DNA of 64,000 nt from Megalopta genalis (lineage: Eukaryota > Arthropoda > Insecta > Hymenoptera > Halictidae), in contig NW_027476268.1 in assembly GCF_051020955.1 (NCBI RefSeq), positions 1 to 64,000 of the forward strand, read 5' to 3'. The notes beneath the pieces are model-generated. The model saw only the letters and a list, made by a program, of their open reading frames with translations. It had not been told where the DNA came from and did no database searches. Shown here piece after piece: positions 26,196 to 38,240 of the stretch. A program made the translations under genes and the position numbers. Position 1 is the stretch's first letter. The number at the start of each line of letters is the position of its first letter.

Positions 26196-29100
26196 GCATG
26201 GATTTGAAGCAAAACCTTCTACATTGCATTGATTTGCAGCTGATTCATGTGTTTCGCATGGATTTGAAGCTAACTCGTTCGTTTCGCCTGTATTCGAAGC
26301 TATATCACTTATATCGCAAATATTTGAAGCTAAATCATGTGTTACACTTGGATATGAAGCTAAACCTTCTACATCGCATTGATTTGAAGCTAAATCATGT
26401 GTCTCGCATGGAATTGAAGCTACCTCGTTTGTTCCTACAGCTTTTGAAGCTAAATCATGTATATAACAATTATTTGAAGCTAAACCATTTTTTTCTCATG
26501 TATTTAAAGCTAAGCCTACCACTTCGCATTGATTTGCAGTTAAATCATGTGTTTCCATTGGGTGTGAAGCTAAATCGATTGTTTCGCATGCAGCTGAAGC
26601 TAAATCATGTATGTCACAATTATATCAAGCTAAATAATTCGTTTCGCATGGATTTGAAGCTAATCCTTATACTTCGCATGAATTTGAAGCTAAATCATGT
26701 GTTTCGCATGGATTTGTAGATAACTTGTTTGTTTCGCCTGCATTTGAAGCTATATCACCTATATTCGCATGTATTTGAAACTTAATCATGCGCTTCGCAA
26801 CGATTTCAAGCTGACCTTTCAACTTCGCAATGATTTGAAGCTAAATCATGTGTTTCGCTTGGATTTGAAGCTAACTCGTTTGTTTTGCCTGCATTTGAAG
26901 CTATATCACTTATATTCGCAACATTTGAAGCTAAACCATTCAGTTATGCATGGATTTGAAGCTATGCCTTCTACTTCGCATAGACTTGAAACTAAATCAA
27001 GTGATTCGCATGGATTTGAAGATAACTCGTTTGTTTCGCATGCAGTTGAAGCTAATTCATGTATAACACAAGTATTTGAAGCTAAACCATTCGTTTCGCA
27101 TGGATTTGAAGCTAAGCCTTCTACTTCGAATTGATTTGAAATTAAATGATGTGTTTCCTTTAGATTTGATGCTAACGCGTGTGTTTCGCATGCTCTTGAA
27201 GCTAAATAATGTATATCACAAGTTTTTGAAGCTGAACCATTTGTTTCACATGAATATTAAGCTAAACCATGTGCTTCGCATGTATATGAAGCTAAATCAT
27301 GTGTTTCGAATCGATTTGAAGCTTGCTTGATTGTTTCGCCTGCATTTGAAGCTATATCACTTATATTCGCAAGTATTTGAAACTTAATGATTCGCTTGGC
27401 ATGGATTTGAAGCTAAACCTTGTACTTCGCATTGATTTGAAGCTAAATCATGTGTTTCGCATGGATTTGAAGCTAACTCATTTGGTTCGCATGCACTTGA
27501 AGCTAAATTATGTTTATCACAAGTATCTGAATCTAAATCATCTGTTTCGTAATTATATGAAGTTATGAAGCTTAATCATTTGTTTCGCATGTATTTGAAG
27601 ATAACTCGTTTGTTCCGCCTGCATTTGAAGCTATGTCAATTATATTGCAAGAATCTGAAGCTAAATCACTTTCTCTCATGTATTCGAAGCTAAGTCTTCT
27701 ACTTCGCATTGATTTGAAGCTAAATCATGTGTTTCGCATGCATTTGAAACTAACTCGTTTGTTTCGCATGCAGTTGAAGCTAAATTATGTATAGCTAAAA
27801 TATATGAAGCTAAACCATTTTTTTCGCATGGATTTGAAGCTAAGCGTACTACTTCGAATTGTTTTGAAGCTAAATCATTTGTTTCGAATGGATTTGAAGC
27901 TAACTCGTTTGTTTCGCATGCAGTTGAAGCTAAATTATGTATGGCAAAAATATTTGAAGCTAAACCATTTTTTTCGCATGCATTTGAAGCTAAGCGTACT
28001 ACTTCGCATTGATTTGAAGCTAAATCATGTGTTTCACATGGATTTGTAGCTAACTCGTTTGTTTCGCCTGGATTTGAATCTATATTATTTATATCGCAAG
28101 TATTTGAAGCTAAACCATCTGTTACGCATGGATTATAAGCTAACTCGTTTGTTTCGCCTGCATTTGAAGCTACACTAATTATATTCGCAAGTACTTTAAG
28201 CTAATCCATTTGTTTCGCTAGGATTTGAAGCTAAACTTTCCACTTCGCATTGATTTGAAATTAAATCATGTATTTCGTTTGGATTTGAAGCTAACTCTGT
28301 TTCGAATGCAGTTGAAGCTAAATCATGTATATAACAATTATTTGAAGCTAAACCATTTTTTTCTCATGTATTTAAAGCTAAGCCTACCACTTCGCATTGA
28401 TTTGCAGTTAGATCTTGTGTTTCCATTGGGTGTGAAGCTAAATCGATTGTTTCGCATGCAGCTGAAGCTAAATCATGTATGTCACAATTATATCAAGCTA
28501 AATAATTCGTTTCGCATGGATTTGAAGCTAAGCCTTATACTTCGCATGAATTTGAAGCTAAATCATGTGTTTCGCATGGATTTGAAGCTAAGTCCTTTGT
28601 TTCGCCTGCATTTGAAGCTGTATCCCTTATATTCGCAAGTATTTGAAGCTAAGCCACTTGTTTCGCATGGATTTGAAGCTAAGCCTTCTACTTTGCATGA
28701 ATTAGCAGCTAAATCATGTGTTTCGCATGGATTTGTAGATAACTTGTTTGTTTCGCCTGCCATTGAAGCTATATCACCTATATTCGCATGTATTTGAAAC
28801 TTAATCATGCGCTTCGCGACGATTTGAAGCTGACCTTTCAACTTCGCATTGATTTGAAGCTAAATCATGTGTTTCGCTTGGATTTGAAGCTAACCCGTTT
28901 GTTTTGCCTGCATTTGAAGCTATATCACTTATATTCGCAAGCATTTGAAGCTAAACCATTCGTTACGCATGGATTTGAAGCTAAGCCTTCTACTTCGCAT
29001 AGACTCGAAACTAAATCATGTGATTCGCATGGATTTGAAGATAACCCGTTTGTTTCGCATGCAGTTGAAGCTAATTCATGTATAACACAAGTATTTGAAG

Positions 29101-29650
29101 CTAAACCATTCGTTTCGCATGGATTTGAAGCTAAGCCTTCTAAATCGCATTGATTTGAAGCTACATCATGTGATGCGCATGGATTATAAGCTAAGCCTTC
29201 GACTTCGCAACTGATTTGACGCAAAATCATGTGTATCGCTTGGATTTGAAGGTAACTCGTTTGATTCGTCTGCATTTGAAGCTATATCACTTATATCCCA
29301 AGTGTTTGAAGCAAAATCATTTGTTTCGCATGGATTCGAAACTAAACCTTATACATCGCATTGATCTAAAGCTAAATCATGGGTTCTCTTGGATTTGAAG
29401 CTACAACTTCTATATCGTATTGATTTGCAGTTAAATCATGTGTATCGCATGGATTTGAAGATAACTCGTTTGTTCCGCCTGCATTTGAAGCTATGTCATT
29501 TATATTGCAAGAATCTGAAGCTAAATCACTTTCTCTCATGGATTCGAAGCTAAGTCTTCTACTTCGCATTGATTTGAAGCTAAATCATGTGTTTCGCATG
29601 CATTTGAAGCTAACTCGTTTGTTTCGCATGCAGTTGAAGCTAAATTATGT
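26196..29650. repeat. Divergent island with an old ~1.9-kb duplication
   Basis: Monomers here drift furthest from the consensus (for example CACCTATATTCGCATG, GGCAAAAATATTTGAAGC, ATTCGAAGC). Segments at about 26450-26720, 26725-27130 and 27599-27790 reappear at about 28316-28590, 28745-29150 and 29459-29660, with offsets from about 1860 to 2020 bases and visible substitutions and indels. This is an older duplication than those in the flanking blocks. Several minus-strand TAA codons occur, for example in GAAACTTAATCATGCG. Confidence 0.75.
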
Positions 29651-32600
29651 ATAGCAAAAATATATGAAGCTAAACCATATGTTTCGCATGGATTTGAAGC
29701 TACGCCTTCTACTTCGCATTGATTTGAAGCTAAATCATTTGTTTCGCATGAAATTGAAGCTACCTCGTTTGTTCGTCCTGCTTTTGAAGCTATATCACTT
29801 ATATCGCATGGATTTGAAGCTGAACCTACTACATCGCATTGATTCGCAGCTAAATCATGTGTTTCGCATGGATTTGAAGCTAACTCGTTCGTTTCGCATG
29901 CAGTTGTAGCTAAATAATGTATATCACAAGTATTTGTAGCTAAACCATTTGTTTCGCATGGATTTGAAGCTACGCCTTCTACTTCGCATTGATTTGAAGC
30001 TAAATCATTTGTTTCGCACGGAATTGAAGCTACCTCGTTTGTTCCTCCTGCTTTTGAAGCTATATCACTTATATCGCATGGATTTGAAGCTGAACCTACT
30101 ACATCGCATTGATTTGAAGCTAAATCTTGGGCGTCGCATGGATTTGAAGGAAACTATCTACATCGCATTGATTTGAAGCTTAATCATGTGTATCGCATGG
30201 ATTTGAAGCTAAAACTTCCACATCGCATTTATTTGAATCTAAACCTTCTATATTGTATTGATTTGAAGCTAAACCATCTACCTCTTATTGATTTGAAGCT
30301 AAACCATCTACATCGCATTGATTTGAAGATAAATCGTGTGCTTCGCATGTATTTGAAGCTAACTCGTTAGTTTCGCATGCAGTTGTAGCTAAATAATGTA
30401 TATCACAAGTATTTGTAGCTAAACCATTTGTTTTGCATGGATTTGAAGCTACGCCTTCTACTTCGCATTGATTTGAAGCTAAATCATGTGTTTCGCATGG
30501 GATTGAAGCAACCTCGTTTGTTCTTCCAGCTTTTGAAGCTACATCACTTATATCGCAAGTATTTGAAGCTAAATCATATGTGTCGCATGGATTTGAAGCT
30601 GAACCTTCTACATCGCATTGATTTGAAGCTATATCTTGTGTATCGCATGGATTTGAAGCTAAACCATCTACATCACATTGATTTGCAGCTAAATCATGTG
30701 TTTCGCATGGATTTGAATCTAACTCGTTCGTTTTGCCTGCAGTTGAATCTACATCACTTATATCGCAAGTGTTTGATGCTAAATCATGTGTATCGCGTGG
30801 ATTTTGAAGCTAACTCGTTCGTTGCGCATGCAGTTAAATCTAAATAACGTATATCAATAGTATTTGATGCTAAACCATTTGATTCGCATGGATTTGAAGC
30901 TAAGCCTTCTACTTCGCATTAATAGGAAGATAAATCACGTGTTAGGAATGGATTTGAAACTAAACCTGCTACATCGCATTGATTTGAAGCTAAATCATGT
31001 GTTTCGTATGGATTTGAAGCTAAAGTTTCTACATCGCATTGACTTGAAGCTAAACCTTCTACATACTATTGATTTGAAGCTAAACCTTCTACCTCTTATT
31101 GTCTTGAAGCTAAACCTTCTACATCGCATTGATTTGCAGCTAAATAATTTGTTTCGCATGGATTTGAAACTAACTCGTTCGGTTCGCCTGCAGTTGAATC
31201 TACATGACTTATATCGCTAGTATTTGAAGCTAAATCATGTGCATCGCGTGGTTTTGAAGCTACACCTTTTTCATCGCAGTGATTTGCAGATAAATAATGT
31301 GTTTCGCATGGATTTGAAGCTAACTCGTTCGTTTCGCATGCAGTTGTAGCTAAATAATGTATATCACAAGTATTTGCAGCTAAACCATTTGTTTTGCATG
31401 GATTTGAAGCTAATTCTTCTACTTCGCATTCATTTGAAGCTAAATCATATGTGTCGCATGTATTAGAAGTTTAACCTACTACATCGCATTGATTTGAAGC
31501 TAAATCTTGTGTATCGCATGGATTTGAAGCTAAACCTTCTACATCGCATTGATTTGAAGCTAAATCATGTGAGTCGCATGGATTTGAAGCTAAATCATGT
31601 GAGTCGCATGGATTTGAATCTATGCCTTGTCCATCGAATTGATTTGAAGCTAAATCATGTGTTTCGTATGGATTTGAAGCTAAACCTTCTACATCGCATT
31701 GATTTGAAGCTAAACCTTCTATATTTTATTGATTTGAAGCTAAACCTTCTACCTCTTATTGATTTGAAGCTAAACCTTCTACATCGCATTGATTTGAAGA
31801 TAAATCGTGTGATTCTCATATATTTGAAGCTAACTCGTTAGCTTCGCATGCAGTTGTAGCTAAATAATGTATATCACAAATATTTGTAGCTAAACCATTT
31901 GTTTCGCATGGATTTGAAGCTATGCCTTCTACTTCGCATTGATTTGAAGCTAAATCATATGTTTCGCACGGAATTGAAGCTACCTCGTTTGTTCCACCTG
32001 CTTTTGAAGCTATATCGCTTATATCGCATGGATTTGAAGCTGAACCTACTACATCGCATTGATTTGCAGCAAAATCATGTGTTTCACCTGGATTTGAAGC
32101 TAACTCGTTCGTTTCGCCTGCAGTTGAATCTACATCACTTATATCGCTAGTATTTGAAGTTAAATCATGTGTATCGCGTGGATTTTGAAGCTAACCCGTT
32201 TGATTAGTCTTCATTTGAAGCTATATCACTTACACCCCAAGCGTTTGAAGCTATATCATTTGTTTCGCATGGATTTGAAGCTAATCCTTCTTCATCGCAT
32301 TGATTTGCAGCTAAATCATGTGTTTCGCATGGATTTGAAGCTAACTCGTTCGTTGCGCATGCAGTTAAATCTAAATAACGTATATCACAAGTATGTGAAG
32401 CTAAACCATTTGATTCGCATGGATTTGAAGCTAAGCCTTCTACTTCGCATTAATTGGAAGATAAATCACGTGTTTTGCATGGATTTGAAGCTAAACCTTC
32501 TACATCGCTTTGATTTGAAACTAAATCATGTGTGTCGCATGCAGTTGAATCTAAATCATGTCTTTCACAAGTATTTGAAGATGAACCATTTGAATCGCAT

Positions 32601-33193
32601 TGATTTGAACCCGAGCCTTCTACTTCGCACTGATTTGCAGCTAAATAATGTGTTTCGCATTGATCTGCAGCTAAATCATGTGTTTCGCATGGATTTGAAG
32701 CTAAACCATCTACATCGCATTGATTTGAAGCTGAATCATGTGAGTCGCATGGATTTGAAGCTAACTCGTTCGTTTCGCATGCAATTGTAGCTAAATGATG
32801 TATATCACAAGTATTTGTAGCTAAACCATTTGTTTTGCATGGATTTGAAGCTAAGCCTTCTACTTCGCATTCATTTGAAGCTAAATCATTTGTTTCGCAT
32901 GGATTTGAATCTAAGCCTTGTCCTTCGAATTGATTTCAAGCTAAATCTTGTGTATGGCATGGATTTGAAGCTAAACCTTCTACATCGCATTGATTTGAAG
33001 CTAAATCATGTGTCTCGCATGGAATTGAAGCTACCTCGTTTGTTCCTACAGATTCTGAAGCTATATCACTTATATCGCAAGTATTTGAAGCTAAATCATA
33101 TGTGTCGCATGTATTAGAAGCTGAACCTACTACATCGCATGGATTTGAAGCTAAATCTTGTGTATCGCATGGATTTGTAACTAAACCTTCTAC
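29651..33193. repeat. Array block of mixed modules
   Basis: The block reuses modules seen at 20.4-21.2 kb, 23.4-24.0 kb and 32.8-33.6 kb in different combinations. The irregular GTGGATTTTGAAGC monomer occurs near 30795 and 32180. No non-repeat sequence is present. Confidence 0.7.
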
Positions 33194-34184
33194 ATCGCAT
33201 TGATTTGAAGCTAAATCATGTGAGTCGCATGGATTTGAAGCTAACTCGTTCTTTTCGCAAGCAATTGTAGCTAAATGATGTATATCACAAGTATTTGTAG
33301 CTAAATCATTTGTTTTGCATGGATTTGAAGCTAAGCCTTCTACTTCGCATTCATTTGAAGCTAAATCATTTGTTTCGCATGGATTTGAATATAAGCCTTG
33401 CCCTTCGAATTGATTTGAAGCTAAATCATGTGTTTCGTATGGATTTGATGCTAAATCTTCTACATCGCATTGACTTGAAGCTAAACCTTCTACATACTAT
33501 TGATTTGAAGCTAAACCTTGTACCTCTTATTGTTTTGAAGCTACACCTTCTACATCGCATTGATTTGCAGGTAAATAATGTGTTTCGCATGGATTTGAAG
33601 CTAACTCGTTCGGTTCGCCTGCAGTTGAATCTACATCACTTATATCTCTAGTATTTGAAGCGAAATCATATGTATCGCGTGGATTTTGAAGCTAACTCGT
33701 TTGATTGGTCTGCATTTGAAGCTATATCACTTATACCCCAAGTGTTTGAAACTAAGTCATTTGTTTCGCGTGGATTTGAAGCTAAACCATCTACATCGCA
33801 TTGATTTGAAGCTAAATCATGTGTCTCGCATGGATTTCAAGCTAACTCGTTTGTTTCTTCTGCATTTGAAGCTACATCACTAATATCGAGAGTATTTGAA
33901 GCTAAATCAATTGTTTCGCACAGAGTTGAAGCTAAACCATCTACATCGCATTGATTTGAAACTAAATCATGTGTTTCGCTTCGATTTGAAGTCAAATCAT
34001 GTGTTTCATCTGCATTTGAAGCTATATTACTTATATCGCAATTATCTGAAGCTAAATCATCTGTGTCGCTTGGATTTGCAGCTAAACCTTCTACATCGCA
34101 TTGATTTGAAGCTAAATCATGTGTTTCGCATGGATTTGAAGCTAACTCGTTCGTTTCGCCTGCAGTTGAACCTACATCATTTAT
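33194..34184. repeat. 991-bp tandem unit, copy 1
   Basis: This copy is offset 991 bases from copy 2 (for example 33310 and 34301). 991 is 33 monomers plus one base. The extra base is the additional T of GTGGATTTTGAAGC near 33680. A few substitutions separate the copies, such as GCTAAATCAATTG here versus GCTAAATCATTTG in copy 2. Confidence 0.87.
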
Positions 34185-35175
34185 ATCGCATTGATTTGAA
34201 GCTAAATCATGTGAGTCGCATGGATTTGAAGCTAACTCGTTCTTTTCGCAAGCAATTGTAGCTAAATGATGTATATCACAAGTATTTGTAGCTAAATCAT
34301 TTGTTTTGCATGGATTTGAAGCTAAGCCTTCTACTTCGCATTCATTTGAAGCTAAATCATTTGTTTCGCATGGATTTGAATATAAGCCTTGCCCTTCGAA
34401 TTGATTTGAAGCTAAATCATGTGTTTCGTATGGATTTGAAGCTAAATCTTCTACATCGCATTGACTTGAAGCTAAACCTTCTACATACTATTGATTTGAA
34501 GCTAAACCTTGTACCTCTTATTGTTTTGAAGCTACACCTTCTACATCGCATTGATTTGCAGGTAAATAATGTGTTTCGCATGGATTTGAAGCTAACTCGT
34601 TCGGTTCGCCTGCAGTTGAATCTACATCACTTATATCTCTAGTATTTGAAGCTAAATCATGTGTATCGCGTGGATTTTGAAGCTAACTCGTTTGATTGGT
34701 CTGCATTTGAAGCTATATCACTTATACCCCAAGTGTTTGAAGCTAAGTCATTTGTTTCGCGTGGATTTGAAGCTAAACCTTCTACATCGCATTGATTTGA
34801 AGCTAAATCATGTGTCTCGCATGGATTTCAAGCTAACTCGTTTGTTTCTTCTGCATTTGAAGCTACATCACTAATATCGAGAGTATTTGAAGCTAAATCA
34901 TTTGTTTCGCACAGAGTTGAAGCTAAACCATCTACATCGCATTGATTTGAAACTAAATCATGTGTTTCGCTTCGATTTGAAGCCAAATCATGTGTTTCAT
35001 CTGCATTTGAAGCTATATTACTTATATCGCAATTATCTGAAGCTAAATCATCTGTGTCGCATGGATTTGCAGCTAAACCTTCTACATCGCATTGATTTGA
35101 AGCTAAATCATGTGTTTCGCATGGATTTGAAGCTAACTCGTTCGTTTCGCCTGCAGTTGAACCTACATCACATAT
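34185..35175. repeat. 991-bp tandem unit, copy 2
   Basis: This is the second copy of 33194-34184. It ends near 35175, where ACATATATCGCAAG replaces ATTTATATCGCATT. It is followed immediately by the 301-bp series. Confidence 0.87.
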
Positions 35176-35900
35176 ATCGCAAGTATTTGAAGCTAAATCA
35201 TGTGTATCGCGTGGATTTTGAAGCTAACTCGTTTGGTTAGTCTGCATTTGAAGCTATATCACTTATACCCCAAGTGTTTGAAGCTAAATCATTTGTTTCG
35301 CGTGGATTTGAAGCTAAACCTTTTACATCGCATTGATTTGAAGCTAAATCTTGTGTATCGCATGGATTTGAAGCTAAACCTTTCACATCGCATTGATTTG
35401 AAGCTAAATCATGTGTATCGCATGGATTTGAGGCTAACTCGTTCGTTTCGCATGCAGTTGAACCTACATCACTTATATCGCAAGTATTTGAAGCTAAATC
35501 ATGTATATCGCGTGGATTTTGAAGCTAACTCGTTTGATTAGTCTGCATTTGAAGCTATACCACTTATACCCCAAGTGTTTGAAGCTAAATCATTTGTTTT
35601 GCGTGGATTTGAAGCTAAACCTTTTACATCGCATTGATTAGAAGCTAAATCTTGTGTATCGCATGGATTTGAAGCTAAACCTTTCACATCGCATTGATTT
35701 GAAGCTAAATCATGTGTATAGCATGGATTTGAGGCTAACTCATTCGTTTCACCTGCAGTTGAACCTACATCACTTATATCGCAAGTATTTGAAGCTAAAT
35801 CATGTATATCGCGTAGATTTTGAAGCTAACTCGTTTGATTAGTCTGCATTTGAAGCTATACCACTTATACCCCAAGTGTTTGAAGCTAAATCATTTGTTT
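35176..35900. repeat. ~301-bp tandem series (about 2.3 copies)
   Basis: A ten-monomer unit is repeated with a 301-base offset. AAGCTAACTCG following the irregular GATTTTG monomer falls at 35221-35222, 35522 and 35823. The unit is 10 monomers plus the one-base insertion, so every copy shifts the reading frame on both strands by one. This shows the insertion being amplified as part of the unit. Confidence 0.8.
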
Positions 35901-38240
35901 TGCATGGATTTGAAGCTAAGCCTTCTACTTCGCATTCATTTGAAGCTAAATCATTTGTTTCGCATGGATTTGAATATAAGCCTTGTCCTTCGAATTGATT
36001 TGAAGCTAAATCATGTGTTTCGTATAGATTTGAAGCTAAACCTTCTACATCGCATTGACTTGAAGCTAAACCTTCTACATGCTATTGATTTGAACCTAAA
36101 CCTTGTACCTCTTATTGTTTTGAAGCTAAACCTTCTACATCGAATTGATTTGCAGCTAAATAATGTGTTTCGCATGGATTAGAAGCTAACTCGTTCGTTG
36201 CGCATGCAGTTAAATCTAAATAACGTATATCACAAGTATTTGAAGCTACACCATTTAATTCGCATGGATTTGAAGATAAGCCTTCTACTTCGCATTAATT
36301 GGAAGATAAATCACGTGTTTTGCATGGATTTGAAGCTAAACCTTCTACATCGCATTGATTTGAAGCTAAATCATGTGTTTCGCATGCAGTTGAAGCTAAA
36401 TCATGTCTTTCACAAGTATTTGAAGATGAACCATTTGAATTGCATTGATTTGAACCCGAGCCTTCTACTTCGCACTGATTTGCAGCTAAATAATGAGTTT
36501 CTCATGGATTTGAAGCTAAACCTTCTACATTGAATTGATTTGCAGCTGTGTCATGTGTTTCGCATGGATTTGAAGCTAACTCTATCGTTTCGCCTGTATT
36601 CGTAGCTATATCACTTTTATCGCAAGTATTTGAAGCTAATTCATGTGTTACGCTTGAATTTGAAGCTAAACCTTCTACATCGCATTGATTTGAAGCTAAA
36701 TCATGTGTCTCGCATGGAATTGAAACTACCTCGCTTGTTCCTACAGCTTTTGAAGCTATATCACTTATATCGCAAGTATTTGAAGCTAAATCATATGTGT
36801 CGCATGGATTTGAAGCTGAACCTACTACATCGCATTGATTTGAAGCTAAATCATGTGTATCGCATGGATTTGAAGCTAAACCTTCTACATCGCATTGATT
36901 TGCAACTAAATCATGTGTTTCGCATGCAGTTGAAGCTAAATCATGTCTTTCACAAGTATTTGAAGATGAACCATTTGAGTCGCATTGATTTGAACCCAAG
37001 CCTTCTACTTCGCACCTATTTGCAGCTAAATAATGTGTATCGCATGGATTTGAAGCTAAACCTTCTACATCGCATTGATTTGAAGCTAAATTATTTGTTT
37101 CGCATGGATTTGAATATAAGCCTTGTCCTTCGAATTGATTTAAAGCTAAATCATGTGTTTCGTATGGATTTGAAGCTAAACCTTCTACATCGCATTGATT
37201 TGAAGCTAAATAATGTGTTTCGCATGGATTTGAAGCTAACTCGTTCGTTGCGCATGCAGTTAAATCTAAATAACGTATATCACAAGTATTTGAAGCTAAA
37301 CCATTTGATTCGCATGGATTTGAAGCTAAGCCTTCTACTTCGCATTAATTGGAAGTTAAATCACGTGTTTCGCATGGATTTGAAGCTAAACCTTCTACAT
37401 CGCATTGATTTGAAGCTAAACCTTCTACATTCTATTGATTTGAAGCTAAACCTTCTTCATCGCATTGATTTGCAGCTAAATTATGTGTTTCGCATGGATT
37501 TGAAGCTTCGCCTGCAGTTGAATCTACATCACTTTTATCGCTAGTATTTGAAGCTAAATCATGTGTATCGCGTGGATTTTGAAGCTAACTCGTTTGATTA
37601 GTCTTCATTTGAAGCTATATCACTTACACCCCAAGTGTTTGAAGCTATATCATTTGTTTCGCATGGATTTGAAGCTAAACCTTCTACATCGAATTGATTT
37701 GCAGCTGAATCATGTGTTTCGCATGGATTTGAAGCTAACTCGTTCGGTTCGCCTGTATTTGAAGCTATATCATTTATATCGCAAGTATTTGAAGCTAAAT
37801 CATGTGTTACGCTTGGATTTGAAGCTAAACCTTCTACATCGCATTGATTTGAAGCTAAATTATTTGTTTCGCATGGATTTGAATCTAAGCCTTGTCCTTC
37901 GAATTGATTTGAAGCTAAATCATGTGTTTCGTATGGATTTGAAGCTAAACCTTATACATCGCATTGATTTGAAGCTAAATCATTTGTTTCGCATGGAATT
38001 GAAGCTACCTCGTTTGTTCCTCCTGCTTTTGAAGCTATATAACTTATATCGCATGGATTTGAAGCTGAACCTACTACATCGCATTGATTTGAAGCTAAAT
38101 CTTGTGTATCGCATGGATCTGAAGCTAAGCCTTCTACTACGCATTGATTTGAAGTTAAATCATTTGTTTCGCATGGAATTGAAGCTTCCTCGTTTGTTCC
38201 TCCAGCGTTTGAAGCTATATCACTTATATCGCAAGTATTT
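35901..38240. repeat. Array block of mixed modules
   Basis: Ordinary monomers fill the block, including the CACAAGTATTTGAAGATGAACC and TTGAACCCGAGCC variants shared with 23.3, 32.6, 40.4, 49.4, 55.7 and 56.4 kb. A plus frame is open over 36630-37544 (304 codons, TTG first codon) and a minus frame over 36502-36999. No unique sequence is present. Confidence 0.7.

Noticed and set aside
13077..37544. Plus-strand MDLKLN-type open frames as genes
   Set aside because: They read only the repeat and are ended at each CAGTTGTAGC / ATTTGTAGC monomer pair by TAG. Many begin at TTG, not ATG. Their length is explained by the stop-free consensus.
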